Shown: positions 28,021 to 36,183 of the stretch, piece by piece
Position numbering within the stretch: the stretch's first letter is position 1
Layout of the letters: every line of letters begins with the position of its first letter
DNA from: an uncultured cyanobacterium
Lineage (GTDB): Bacteria > Cyanobacteriota > Cyanobacteriia > PCC-6307 > Cyanobiaceae
Assembly (NCBI GenBank): GCA_903935205.1
Contig: CAIZQU010000155.1
Span: 1-40,107 of the forward strand
Length of the DNA stretch: 40,107 nucleotides
Direction of reading: 5' to 3'
Translations under genes and position numbers: made by a program
Notes under the pieces: generated by a model
What the model saw: only the letters and a program-made list of their open reading frames with translations
The model's database searches: none
Told to the model about the DNA's origin: nothing

Positions 28021-28395
28021 ATGGCCGTGCTCAACCGCTGCGCCGTCGCTGTGGCGGCGAAGCCACCGATGCGGGACTGGAGCCGTCCGTTCTGGAGCCG
28101 TGAAGACATGGAGAGTGTGGTGGAGGAGGAAAGCCTTTACCTGATTCCCACCTATGACGATGAGCCGGAGGCTCTGGCCATCCTTCACGCCTATTACAAC
28201 GGCATTTTTCAGAGTGAACTGGAACTCTGGAGTCGCGATCCCTCCCACTGGCCAACACCGCGCAGCTTCGAGCTTTTCGACTCCTGGTTTGCCGTGCGTT
28301 TCTTCCCCCTCATCGAGGACCTGGCCCAGGAGCCATTGCGCAGTTACGGCGTCGAGAATGATTTCGATGCCCAACTTCATCAGGCTCTCAACTGA
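28021..28395 (+). CDS. conserved hypothetical protein
   Basis: 124 residues of a family seen in many bacteria but without known function. Recognisable segments are MAVLNRCAVAVAAKPPMRDW, EEESLYLIPTYDDEPEA, HAYYNGIFQSELELWSRDP, WPTPRSFELFDSWF and FFPLIEDLAQEPL. It is acidic, rich in aromatic residues and cytosolic, with no membrane segment. It begins with ATG at 28021 and is followed seven bases after its stop by the transglutaminase-like gene, probably in one operon. Confidence 0.85.
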   Translation: MAVLNRCAVAVAAKPPMRDWSRPFWSREDMESVVEEESLYLIPTYDDEPEALAILHAYYNGIFQSELELWSRDPSHWPTPRSFELFDSWFAVRFFPLIEDLAQEPLRSYGVENDFDAQLHQALN

Positions 28396-28402
28396 AGCGG
28401 CC

Positions 28403-29260
28403 ATGCGTTTTTGCATCCAGCACAGCCTGCGTTATCGCTACGCACAACCGGTCTTCCTCGAACCCCACACCCTGCGCCTGACCCCCCGGCAGGATCCCTC
28501 CCAGCGCCTGGTCAAGCTGAACCTGGAGGTCCAACCGGCGGCCAGCGGTCAGAGTGCAAGCCTCGATGCCGATGGCAACAGCTGCGTTGTGCTCTGGTTC
28601 GACGACCTGCGCAGCGATCTGGATCTGGCGGTGGAGATGGAGGTGGAGACCCTGCGCCAGAACCCTTTCGACTGGATCATCACCGATCCCTCCCTGCGTC
28701 AGCTGCCGGTCCGCTACACCCCGGAGACGGCCCACTCCCTGGCACCGTTTCTCAGGGGGGGGCAGCCCGTGGCTGGGGCGGTGGCGGCCTGGGCCTCGGA
28801 GCAGGCGGCGGCCGTCAAGCAGGACACCGCCGCCTTCCTGATGGCCCTGGCCGACACCATTCACCATGGCTTTCACCATGTCGGCAGGCCCGAGGGGGAT
28901 CCCCTGGAGCCGGCGCAGACCCTGGCCGGCCGCAGCGGCGCCTGTCGCGACACGGCCATGCTCTACGTGGCGGCCTGCCGCAGCCTTGGACTGGCGGCCC
29001 GCTTCGTGAGCGGCTACTCGATGCACCATCCGCCCGAGGTGAGCGAGCAGGAGCTGCATGCCTGGGCTGAGGTCTACATCCCGGGTGGCGGTTGGCGCGC
29101 CTATGACCCCAGCCTTGGATTGGCGGTGGCCGATGGCCATGTGGTTCTGGCCACGGCGCCGGACCATCGGCTGGCGGCGCCGGTGAGCGGCAGTTATCGG
29201 GGCACCGGCGTGGCCTCCAGCCTGGAGTATCGGGTGGCCCTGAAGGCGGCGGCCTCCTGA
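28403..29260 (+). CDS. transglutaminase-like cysteine protease family protein
   Basis: 285 residues. The N-terminal beta-rich domain (FCIQHSLRYRYAQPVFLEPH, 20 residues, then TLRLTPRQ) and the C-terminal transglutaminase core match the bacterial transglutaminase-like family. The catalytic triad is visible: Cys181 in RSGACRDTAML, His219 in ELHAWAEVYIP and Asp235 in AYDPSLGL. FVSGYSMHH precedes the His. The family often acts as a peptidase or amidase; the target is unknown. The ATG at 28403 is the one that gives the family N terminus; the frame's longer upstream part lies inside the preceding gene. The last 67 bases overlap the convergent sigma factor tail. Confidence 0.92.
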   Translation: MRFCIQHSLRYRYAQPVFLEPHTLRLTPRQDPSQRLVKLNLEVQPAASGQSASLDADGNSCVVLWFDDLRSDLDLAVEMEVETLRQNPFDWIITDPSLRQLPVRYTPETAHSLAPFLRGGQPVAGAVAAWASEQAAAVKQDTAAFLMALADTIHHGFHHVGRPEGDPLEPAQTLAGRSGACRDTAMLYVAACRSLGLAARFVSGYSMHHPPEVSEQELHAWAEVYIPGGGWRAYDPSLGLAVADGHVVLATAPDHRLAAPVSGSYRGTGVASSLEYRVALKAAAS

Positions 29261-30309
29261 GCGTCGGCGCTCTGGCGCGGGCCGGAAGCGTCGGCCGTGG
29301 TCTGGCGGCCCTGGGGCTGGCATCGCCCGGGTTGGGCGGCTTGATGGTCCTGGGGCTGGACGTTCTGCCGATGCCCCCCCTGGGCTGGGCCGAGGGCCGC
29401 GCGGCCGGTTCGGGCTGCGTCGGCCGGCGGCTGGCCGCCCCCCCCCTGCGGGCTTGACGATGGCGAGCCGCCCTGGGGATCGAGCATGGGCAGCACCCTG
29501 CGGCGCAGTTTGTTGAACGCCTGGCGCTCCAGCCGCTGCACCTTCTCCTTGGTGAGACCGAGGCACTCCGCCGTGCGGGCCAGGGACAGGGGATCGTCCT
29601 GGCGGAAGCGGAGCTGGAGCACCTGTTGCTCGATCGGTTGGAGCTGGCTCAGTTCGCCGTGGAGCCAGCCGTAATCCTCCTGGTAGGGCAGGGCGGAGGG
29701 CATCGGGATCAGATCCCCCAGGCAGGCGTCGGCGTCCTCCCCACCCATCGGTTGATCGAGGGAGACGGCATGGGCCTCGTGGGTGACCCGCAGCACGAAG
29801 GCCAGCCGCTTCTCGCTTTCCCCCAGGCGGGCGGCGAGCTCGGCCAGGCGGAGGTTGCGGGCTTCGGAGGCCTGGAGGAAGCGGGCCTTCATCGCCAGGG
29901 CGGTGACCTGGGCGGGCAGGCGGATGGCGCCGCTCTGCTCTTGCAGATAGCGATTCACCGCTTGACGAATCCACCAGTAGGCATAGGTGGAGAAGCGATA
30001 ACCGCGGCTGGGCGAATAGCGTTCGACCGCGCGGATCAAGCCGAGGGTGCCGGCCTGGATCACATCCAGTGGATCAATCTGAAGGTGCCGAATCCTGGTC
30101 TGGTAGTGGCGCGTTACCGAGACCACCAGTCGCAGGTTTGCCGTGACCATGCGATCCATTGCTCGGCGGCCACGACGCTCCAAACCCATTGCGGGGCTTG
30201 GGCTGGTGAGCCATTCCTGTACCACGGTGCCCAGGTGAAGTTCCTCGGCGGGTGTGAGCAAGGGTAGCCGGCCTATACGGTGCAGATAATCACCGAATGC
30301 ATCCGACAT
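29194..30309 (-). CDS. RNA polymerase sigma-70 factor (group 2 type) with long C-terminal tail
   Basis: 371 residues from ATG 30309. Region 1.2 is SDAFGDYLHRIGRLPLLTPA. Region 2 has MVTANLRLVVSVTRHY, LQIDPLDVIQAGTLGLIRAV and the -10-recognition helix YRFSTYAYWWIRQAVNRYL. Region 3 follows (SGAIRLPAQVTAL), and region 4 ends LGLTKEKVQRLERQAFNKLR. Normal factors stop about there. This one continues for about 100 more residues rich in Gln, Gly and Pro (SSSPQGGGGQPPAD onward), ending in an Arg-rich stretch that overlaps the transglutaminase gene by 67 bases. Region 1.1 is absent, as in group 2 factors, which respond to stress, nitrogen or circadian cues in cyanobacteria. The specific Sig letter was not assigned. 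Confidence 0.92.
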   Translation of the reverse strand: MSDAFGDYLHRIGRLPLLTPAEELHLGTVVQEWLTSPSPAMGLERRGRRAMDRMVTANLRLVVSVTRHYQTRIRHLQIDPLDVIQAGTLGLIRAVERYSPSRGYRFSTYAYWWIRQAVNRYLQEQSGAIRLPAQVTALAMKARFLQASEARNLRLAELAARLGESEKRLAFVLRVTHEAHAVSLDQPMGGEDADACLGDLIPMPSALPYQEDYGWLHGELSQLQPIEQQVLQLRFRQDDPLSLARTAECLGLTKEKVQRLERQAFNKLRRRVLPMLDPQGGSPSSSPQGGGGQPPADAARTGRAALGPAQGGHRQNVQPQDHQAAQPGRCQPQGRQTTADASGPRQSADAQEAAAFRATRYSRLEATPVPR

Positions 30310-30464
30310 CGAGATTCGTTGGAGCGACACCTGCCGATCTTCCAATGACAAACAGCCCCCAATCTTCGCGGGAGCTGTTGTGCCGCGCATCCGCGCCGCC
30401 CTGCCGCGTGGGATGCCATCAACTCCCCACAATGCCGCGCTGAGCCGCGGTCACCAGTCCTGGC

Positions 30465-30776
30465 TCAGCCGTTCTCGCGGGGTGGGGCGGAGCCGTTGCC
30501 ACCAAGCAGGCCGCAGGTGGCCATCAGGCGGGCCTCCACCTCCCGCAGCTGCTGGCGCTCGGGGATCTCACTGTTGAGGCGAGCCACCCGCAGGGCCATG
30601 CTCATCAGAAAGCGGGCGGTGTCGTGGTCCTGGAGGCCGTAGAGGCGGCAGGTCTCCTGAAGGGCCTGGGTCATGCAGTCGAGGGTGGGATCCACGGGCT
30701 GGAGATACTCCTCGGGAATCGCGCCGTTCGCCAGGCGGTAGGCCGCGGCGATCAGCGCCTGTTCAATCGGGCCCAT
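30465..30776 (-). CDS. conserved hypothetical protein
   Basis: 103 residues, helical throughout: MGPIEQALIAAAYRLANGAI, PVDPTLDCMTQALQETCRLY, HDTARFLMSMALRVARLN and REVEARLMATCGLL, with a short polar tail. No membrane segment or known domain. Coding composition and internal heptad-like pattern support a real gene. It lies 155 bases upstream of the sigma factor on the same strand, so they may share a transcript. Confidence 0.75.
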   Translation of the reverse strand: MGPIEQALIAAAYRLANGAIPEEYLQPVDPTLDCMTQALQETCRLYGLQDHDTARFLMSMALRVARLNSEIPERQQLREVEARLMATCGLLGGNGSAPPRENG

Positions 30777-30830
30777 GGCAGGGCGTGTCGTGCTGCGATT
30801 CCCAAACCGTATGCCGCGTGCGTCGGAACG

Positions 30831-31037
30831 TCAGCCCCGCAACAGGAAAGGCACAGCAAGCAGCACCGCGGCAATCAGCAGCAGGGGAACCGGCCCGCTG
30901 ACCAGCATCGGCACCGCCATCAGCAGCACTCCGCAGAGCGTCGCGATCGGATGGGCGTTGCGCCTGCCGTAGAGCAGATATCCCGAACCGAGGGAGCTGA
31001 TCACCAGGGTCAACAGCAGGGATGGGAGGGATGGCAT
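30831..31037 (-). CDS. small conserved membrane protein
   Basis: 68 residues. It opens with a membrane helix (LPSLLLTLVISSLGSGYLLY), then the polar hinge GRRNAHPIATLCG, then two more hydrophobic stretches (VLLMAVPMLVSGPVPLL and LLIAAVLLAVPFLL). The GRRNAHPIA hinge between the first two helices is typical of a small conserved bacterial membrane protein family of unknown role. It lies 54 bases upstream of the 103-residue gene, same strand. Confidence 0.82.
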   Translation of the reverse strand: MPSLPSLLLTLVISSLGSGYLLYGRRNAHPIATLCGVLLMAVPMLVSGPVPLLLIAAVLLAVPFLLRG

Positions 31038-31129
31038 GGTGGAGACGGGCGGGACGCCGCCTGGGAAGGGGCAGCGCCGCCGGTGCTGGGGACGCCCAGC
31101 ACAATGAATCGCCGTTGTTCACCCAGCCG

Positions 31130-31570
31130 ATGCACGACCGTTTCGAGCGGGTTTTTCATGCCCTGATCGGCAGGTTTGAGCGCAATCTTTCGAGGGTCCT
31201 GGCCACCCTGCTGGCCCTGGTGCTGATCGCCAGCACCGTCCAGCTGACCCTGCTCGTCGGCCAGCTGTTGGTCCAGCCCCAGCAGGACTGGCTGGGCGGG
31301 CAGTTGCTCAACCTGCTCGATCGTCTGCTGCTGCTGCTGATCGGCCTGGAGGTGCTGCAGAGCCTGACCGCCTACCTGCGGGACCGGCGCTTTCAGACCG
31401 AACTGGTGGTGCTCACCGCCCTGACGGCGGTGGCGCGCAAGGTGATCGTGCTGCCCCCGGGCCAGGAAAAGGATCCCCTCAGCCTGATCGGGGTGGGGGT
31501 GGTGATCCTCTGCCTGGCGGGTGCCTACCAGTTGCTGCACGGCCGCGACAGGATCGACCGAGATTCCTGA
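31130..31570 (+). CDS. PsiE-like membrane protein
   Basis: 146 residues resembling the phosphate-starvation-inducible PsiE family. Four hydrophobic segments: VLATLLALVLIASTVQLTLL, LLNLLDRLLLLLIGLEVLQS, ELVVLTALTAVARKVIVL and SLIGVGVVILCLAGAYQLL. Charged loops DRRFQTEL and GQEKDPL lie between the later helices. ATG at 31130 is preferred over an upstream frame that reads through Arg/Gly-rich sequence. No Pho-box-like site was identified upstream. The family's biochemical role is unknown. Confidence 0.87.
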   Translation: MHDRFERVFHALIGRFERNLSRVLATLLALVLIASTVQLTLLVGQLLVQPQQDWLGGQLLNLLDRLLLLLIGLEVLQSLTAYLRDRRFQTELVVLTALTAVARKVIVLPPGQEKDPLSLIGVGVVILCLAGAYQLLHGRDRIDRDS

Positions 31571-31747
31571 GCCGCCTGGGCGCCGGCGATTCCCAGGAGA
31601 TTCCCCGCGTTTCCCATGACGCCGTGGCGCCGTGGCCGGGACCGATCAGGGACGGGGCGGCATCGCTAGGGTCGGGCCGAGCCGGCGGATCCATCCTTGT
31701 CCCAGGAGTCCAGCCCAGGTCCAGGGTCCGGGGCCGATCCCCAGCCC

Positions 31748-32614
31748 ATGACCGGCGCAACGACGCCTGCTCCCTCGCCCGTTGAGCCGGCCCCGGATCT
31801 CCCCTACTTCGATCTGCTGCTGCAGCAACTGCAGCGGGGTGAACCGGGCTTCAGCGGCGCCTTCGGCCGCCATGTGCACTGGGGCAGCTGGGAGGATCCG
31901 AGCCGGGCCGACGGCAGCGTGGCCGATTTTGCCGTTGCTGCCGAACGGCTGACGGAGCGACTGATCGAGGCGGCGGCGATCGCCCCGGGGCAGCGGATCC
32001 TGGATGCCGGCTGTGGGTTCGGCGGCACCCTGGCCCGGCTCAATGAGGGTGGAGAGTGCCTGGATCTGACCGGCCTGAACATCGACCCTCGCCAGTTGGA
32101 GCGGGCGGCAGCCAGCCTGGCCCCGCGACCCTCCAACCGCCTGGCCTGGGTGGTGGGCGATGCCTGCGCCATGCCGTTCGCCGCCGCCAGCTTTGATCGG
32201 CTGCTGGCGGTGGAGTGCATCTTCCACTTTCCCAGCCGTGAGGCCTTCTTCCGCGAAGCGGCCAGGGTGCTGCGGCCCGGAGGACGGCTGACCCTCTGCG
32301 ATTTCGTGCCCAGCCCGACGCTGCGGGTTCTGCAGCGCTTCACGGGCGGTGTCGACCGCGAGATGCGGGCCACCTATGGGCCGGTTGACTGCAGCTTCAG
32401 CGTGGCGAGGTATCGGCGGCTGGGGGACAAGCACGGCTTTCGCCTGCTGATCGACGCAGACATCACCCGGTCCACCCTGCCCACCTATCCGGTGGTGGCT
32501 GGACTGTTCGCGGCGGCCGGCTGGCCGGAGGCGGAAGCGGCGACCCGCCGGATCGGTCTGGTCAGCCGCCTGGGGCTGATGCGTTACCGCATCCTCAGCT
32601 TCGAGCAGCGCTGA
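31748..32614 (+). CDS. class I SAM-dependent methyltransferase
   Basis: 288 residues. The SAM-binding motif I is ILDAGCGFGGTLARL, with D86 beginning DAGCGFGG (86-93). Motif post-I is LNIDPRQLERA, and then come GDACAMPFAAASFDRLLAVE and the ARVLRPGGRLTLCDFVPSPT region of the Methyltransf_11 fold. An N-terminal helical part (LPYFDLLLQQLQRGE, HVHWGSWEDP) resembles small-molecule C/O/N-methyltransferases that act on lipids, sterols or polyketides. The substrate is not identifiable. ATG 31748 is chosen; a TTG at 31697 would add 17 Pro/Gly-rich residues. Convergent with the next gene. Confidence 0.9.
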   Translation: MTGATTPAPSPVEPAPDLPYFDLLLQQLQRGEPGFSGAFGRHVHWGSWEDPSRADGSVADFAVAAERLTERLIEAAAIAPGQRILDAGCGFGGTLARLNEGGECLDLTGLNIDPRQLERAAASLAPRPSNRLAWVVGDACAMPFAAASFDRLLAVECIFHFPSREAFFREAARVLRPGGRLTLCDFVPSPTLRVLQRFTGGVDREMRATYGPVDCSFSVARYRRLGDKHGFRLLIDADITRSTLPTYPVVAGLFAAAGWPEAEAATRRIGLVSRLGLMRYRILSFEQR

Positions 32615-32631
32615 ACCGAGGCTCCAGACCC

Positions 32632-32663
32632 CTGATCAGCTGATCAGCGCATCAGCGCATCAG
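32632..32663. repeat. tandem palindromes CTGATCAG x2 and GCGCATCA x2
   Basis: Two adjacent copies of the palindrome CTGATCAG (32632-32647) are followed by two GCGCATCA-type units running into the stop of the minus-strand gene. The block sits between two convergent genes 45 bases apart. It could form a hairpin on either strand, but there is no T-run, so a terminator role is unproven. Confidence 0.6.
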
Positions 32664-33625
32664 ACCTGAAAGACCGTGATGGCCGCCAGTTCGTTGTAGG
32701 TGGTCTCGGCGCTGGAGTCGACCTGGAAGGCGGTCCAGGTGGCGAAGGGCTCGCTCTGGCTGGCCCGCACCGGCCACTCGATCCGCCGCCCCCGGTAGGT
32801 GAGACCCACGCAGGTCAGGGCGAGATCGTCGGCCATCAGCGACCAGAGCACATGCAGATGGGCCGGATCGAAGGTCACCGGTTCGCTCTGCAGCGGCCGC
32901 TCCGGCAGGTAGCCGGGCAGGGTCTCCACACGGCGCTGGTTCTCCCAGGCCAGATAGGTGCCGTCTTCGGTGGGGTAAAACCAGCAGGTTTCGTTATCGG
33001 CCTGGCGCAGCGGCAAGCGATCCAGGCAGCGCAGGCTGTGCACCGTCAGGGTGCGGCAGGGATGGTTGGGGGCGCTCCCAGGGGCCGGCGCGGCGGCGAT
33101 GACGGCCTGGTCCGTGTCCAGGGCGGCGGATCCAGCCGCAGGGGTGCCGGCCACATCGGGGTGTCGCACCCCCGTCAGCCCGTAGACCCCCACCCACTGG
33201 CTGCGGGCCTCGAGCTGGGGGATCACCGCATCGCAGATCAGGCGCCGCCGCTCCTGAGCCGGGGTCGGTTCCGCCGCGAAGGGGTCCTGACCCAGCCCAT
33301 CGGCGCGGCCGTCGGCGACGAGATCGTCCAGGCTGCCCGTCCAACCGGCGGGGGCGCGGAACATGCGCAGGGCCAGGGCGCTGCGGATGCCGACCCGCTG
33401 GGCCTGCTCCAGCTCCTCGAGGCTGCTGGGATCGGTGGGGAGGGAGGCCTGGGGCGCCACCACGAACAGCAGGGCTTCCACGAGCCCATCGGTCGATGAC
33501 GGGGGAGGATTGGCGGCCTGGGGATCCGGGGCCGATGGGGCCGATGGATCGGTGGGGGGGGATCCAGCGGTGCTGCCTGGATCCCGATCGGCGAAGGGCA
33601 TGGCTGGGTGGGGGAACTGGGGCAT
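32660..33625 (-). CDS. conserved hypothetical protein with Pro/Ser-rich lead
   Basis: 321 residues from ATG 33625; a second in-frame ATG lies at 33601. A Pro/Ser/Ala-rich start of about 45 residues is followed by a folded region: LVEALLFVVAPQASLPTDPS, EELEQAQRVGIRSALALRMF, RRRLICDAVIPQLEARSQWV, CWFYPTEDGTYLAWENQRR and HVLWSLMADDLALTCVGLTY. The tail RRIEWPVRASQSEPF, TAFQVDSSAETTYNELAAIT is probably a beta-rich domain. No signal peptide or membrane segment. Family not recognised. An AT-rich -10-like TATTAT on the minus strand (33689-33694) lies 64 bases before the start. Confidence 0.75.
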   Translation of the reverse strand: MPQFPHPAMPFADRDPGSTAGSPPTDPSAPSAPDPQAANPPPSSTDGLVEALLFVVAPQASLPTDPSSLEELEQAQRVGIRSALALRMFRAPAGWTGSLDDLVADGRADGLGQDPFAAEPTPAQERRRLICDAVIPQLEARSQWVGVYGLTGVRHPDVAGTPAAGSAALDTDQAVIAAAPAPGSAPNHPCRTLTVHSLRCLDRLPLRQADNETCWFYPTEDGTYLAWENQRRVETLPGYLPERPLQSEPVTFDPAHLHVLWSLMADDLALTCVGLTYRGRRIEWPVRASQSEPFATWTAFQVDSSAETTYNELAAITVFQV

Positions 33626-33688
33626 GGCGTCGAGGCAACCCCTGAACCGCCGCGCGGGCGAACCGCCGCGCTGCCAGGATCTGAAGAA

Positions 33689-33694
33689 ATAATA
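33689..33694 (-). promoter_or_regulatory. -10-like element upstream of the 33625 gene
   Basis: TATTAT on the minus strand inside an unusually A/T-rich patch (AAGAAATAATAAAGG on the plus strand), which stands out in this G/C-rich DNA. No -35 box at the expected distance. It would give a leader of about 55 bases. Confidence 0.3.
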
Positions 33695-33889
33695 AAGGCC
33701 CTGGCGCTCCGCCGTGGGTCGGCGTCTGGATCTTGTGCTTGTCCTGACGCCAGGGCCTTGCGGCTGGATGCCTGAGGCCTCCTCCGGCCCCCAACACCCT
33801 TGCCGCTGCCAGGATGCCGCCGTTGCTGGAGGCGGGGCGTGGCGGGCGACGGAGGCGCGGCCCTGGGGCCGGGGCTGGGGCCGGGGCAC

Positions 33890-34990
33890 ATGAATTCCGA
33901 ACTCTGGGCGGTGGTCGAGGCCTTTGCCCTACCGGCGCCGGTCGTGGCGATCGAACCCCTGGGCCATGGCAATGTCAACGCCACCTATCGGGTGCGGCTG
34001 GCCGATGGGGCAGCCGGGGATGGGGTGCTGCAACGGCTCAACACCACGGTGTTTCGCCAGCCCCAGCTGGTGATGGCCAACATCGCCGCGGTGGCAGAGC
34101 ATGTGGAGCGGCGGCTGGCCCAGGGCAACCCCGATCCGGAGGCGCGCCCCTGGCGGATGCCGGCCCTGGTGCCCAGCCGCAGCGGTGAGCCCTGGCTGGA
34201 GCGGGGCGGCTCCTTCTGGCGGATGCTCACCTTCCTGGAGGGCACCCGCAGCGTGGACACGATCGAAAGCCCGGACCAGGCTCGCGAGATCGGCGCCGGC
34301 CTCGGGCTGTTTCATGCCCTGATCCACGACCTGCCCGCCGAGCAGCTCGCCGACACCCTGGAAGGCTTTCACGTCACCCCCCTCTATCTGGAGCGGTACA
34401 AAGCGGTGCTGGCCAGCAGCGAGCGTCCCCGCTGCGAACGCTGCCGCGAGGCGATCGCCTTCGTGGCGGCGCGGGAAGCCGGCGCCGGCGTGCTGGAGGA
34501 GGCCCTGGCCGCCGGCCGGTTGCGGCTGCGGCCGATCCATGGCGACCCCAAGATCAACAACCTGCTGCTCTGCAATGACAGCGGCCGGGCGGTGGCCCTG
34601 ATCGATCTCGACACCGTCAAGCCGGGGCTGGTGCACTACGACATCGGCGACTGTCTGCGCTCCGCCTGCAATCCCCTCGGCGAGGAAACCGACGCCCTCG
34701 ATGCCGTGCAGTTCGACCTGAACCTGGCCGAGCGGCTGCTGCACGGCTATCTCAGCGTGGCCCGCGGCTTCCTCAGCGACGCCGATCTCGACGCGATCCC
34801 CGATGCGATCGCCCTGTTGCCATTCGAACTGGGCCTGCGTTTCCTCACCGATCATCTGGCCGGCGATACCTATTTCACGATTGCCCGGCCCGGCCACAAC
34901 CTCGATCGCGCCCTGGTGCAGTTCCGCCTGGCCGAGAGCGTTGAGCGGCAGCGGGCCCAGATCCAGGCGCTGGTGGAGGGGTTGCGATGA
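33890..34990 (+). CDS. phosphotransferase family protein, N-acetylhexosamine-kinase-like
   Basis: 366 residues of the APH/choline-kinase fold, closest in pattern to N-acetylhexosamine 1-kinase (NahK)-like enzymes that phosphorylate sugars at the anomeric carbon. The nucleotide-binding lobe has LGHGNVNATYRVRL. The catalytic loop is PIHGDPKINNLLL with His217 and Asp219. The metal-binding motif is ALIDLDTVKPGLVHYDIGDC, followed by LRSACNPLGEE, as in NahK relatives. Start ATG 33890 gives the usual N terminus. The stop overlaps the next start (ATGA), so it is translationally coupled to a DOMON-like protein. Likely role: salvage phosphorylation of an amino sugar; the specificity is inferred. Confidence 0.88.
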   Translation: MNSELWAVVEAFALPAPVVAIEPLGHGNVNATYRVRLADGAAGDGVLQRLNTTVFRQPQLVMANIAAVAEHVERRLAQGNPDPEARPWRMPALVPSRSGEPWLERGGSFWRMLTFLEGTRSVDTIESPDQAREIGAGLGLFHALIHDLPAEQLADTLEGFHVTPLYLERYKAVLASSERPRCERCREAIAFVAAREAGAGVLEEALAAGRLRLRPIHGDPKINNLLLCNDSGRAVALIDLDTVKPGLVHYDIGDCLRSACNPLGEETDALDAVQFDLNLAERLLHGYLSVARGFLSDADLDAIPDAIALLPFELGLRFLTDHLAGDTYFTIARPGHNLDRALVQFRLAESVERQRAQIQALVEGLR

Positions 34991-35577
34991 GCGCCGCGCC
35001 CCTTGAGGCCGGCCTTGGGGGCTGGCCGTGGCGGCCGCTGCGCTGCTTCACGGTGCCGCCGCAGGGGCTGCGGTTGGGCTGTGCCCTGCGGCGCCAGGGC
35101 GATCGGCTCGGGTTGCGCTATCGCCTGGAGGATCCGGCGGGGCTGGTGCTGCTGCCGCCGATCAGCGCTGCCCCCCAGCGCCGCGATGGCCTCTGGCAAC
35201 ACACCTGCCTGGAATGTTTCCTGGCCCGACCCGCGACCGCCGCCCCCTACGCCGAAATGAATGTGAGCCCCAGCGGCGACTGGGCCCTGTACCGGTTCAG
35301 CGGCTACCGCCAGGGGCTCACCCCGGTGGGGGGGGCGGAGGATCTGGAGCTGGTGGCGATGGGTCCGGTTCAGCCCGGCGGCGTTCTGGAGCTGGAGGTC
35401 AGCCTGGCGCCGGCGGCCCTGCTGGGGGATGGCCCGGCGGCGGCCGGGGCGCCCCTGGAGGCGGCGATCACCGCCGTGCTCGAACTGCGCGATGGAACCC
35501 TGCTCTACTGGTCCCTGGTCCATGGCGGCCCCGAACCCGATTTCCATCGCCGCGCCGATTTCCAGCTGCGGATCTGA
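34987..35577 (+). CDS. DOMON-like domain protein
   Basis: 196 residues with features of the DOMON-like family, a beta-sandwich that can bind heme or sugars. Segments: GLRLGCALRRQGDRLGLRYR, HTCLECFLARPATAAPYAEM, NVSPSGDWALYRFSGYRQGL, LELEVSLAPAALL, LYWSLVHGGPEPDFHRRADF. CLECFL followed by AEMNVSPSGDWA and the ending PDFHRRADF are typical of this cyanobacterial/proteobacterial group. No signal peptide, so it is probably cytosolic. Its ATG overlaps the kinase stop by four bases, suggesting that the two act together. Confidence 0.88.
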   Translation: MSAAPLEAGLGGWPWRPLRCFTVPPQGLRLGCALRRQGDRLGLRYRLEDPAGLVLLPPISAAPQRRDGLWQHTCLECFLARPATAAPYAEMNVSPSGDWALYRFSGYRQGLTPVGGAEDLELVAMGPVQPGGVLELEVSLAPAALLGDGPAAAGAPLEAAITAVLELRDGTLLYWSLVHGGPEPDFHRRADFQLRI

Positions 35578-35651
35578 AGGCGGAGCAGCGGGTGGTGGTT
35601 GCGGGCTGGCTGGGAGGATCGGATCCGTTGGGTCCGCTCGCAAGGGGTGCC

Positions 35652-36092
35652 ATGGTTCCGCTGGTGACGGCGCTGGACGGCTGGTTGCTCTGGGCGTCGC
35701 TGGCGGCATTGTTCGCGGCGATCACCAGCCTGCTGGCGAAGATCGGGGTGGAAGGGATCAGCAGCAACCTGGCGACCCTGCTGCGCACCCTGGTGGTGGT
35801 GCCGTTGCTGCTGGCGGTGGTGCTGGCCAGCGGCGACCTGCGCAGCTGGCCGGAACTGCCGCGCCGCAGCCTGGTGTTTCTGGCCCTCTCCGGCCTGGCG
35901 ACCGGCATCTCCTGGCTGTGCTGGTTCCGGGCGATCCAGCTGGGTCCGGTGTCGCGGGTGGCGCCGATCGACAAGCTGAGCGTGGTGCTGGTGGCGGTGC
36001 TCGGGGTGGTGCTGCTGGGCGAAAGCCTCGATCCACGCCAGTGGCTGGGGGTGGCGCTGATGGGCGCCGGCGCCGTGTTGCTCTCGCTCTGA
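35652..36092 (+). CDS. EamA-family single-domain transporter
   Basis: 146 residues, one EamA (DMT) repeat with about five membrane helices: WLLWASLAALFAAITSLLAK, LATLLRTLVVVPLLLAVVLA, SLVFLALSGLATGISWLCWF, KLSVVLVAVLGVVLLGESL and WLGVALMGAGAVLLSL. The family motif ALQLGPVS-type appears as RAIQLGPVSRVAPIDKLSVV, and the LGE motif is in VLLGESLDPRQ. Single-repeat members work as dimers to move small metabolites across the inner membrane. It starts 74 bases after the DOMON-like gene. Confidence 0.9.
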   Translation: MVPLVTALDGWLLWASLAALFAAITSLLAKIGVEGISSNLATLLRTLVVVPLLLAVVLASGDLRSWPELPRRSLVFLALSGLATGISWLCWFRAIQLGPVSRVAPIDKLSVVLVAVLGVVLLGESLDPRQWLGVALMGAGAVLLSL

Positions 36093-36183
36093 CTGAAGCG
36101 TGTGGCGAGCACCAGCCACGCCCCGGCTGCGGGCAGGGCCGGTCGGTGTGGCCTGGTGCCCGGGCCGCGGGGCGCCGTGGCGA

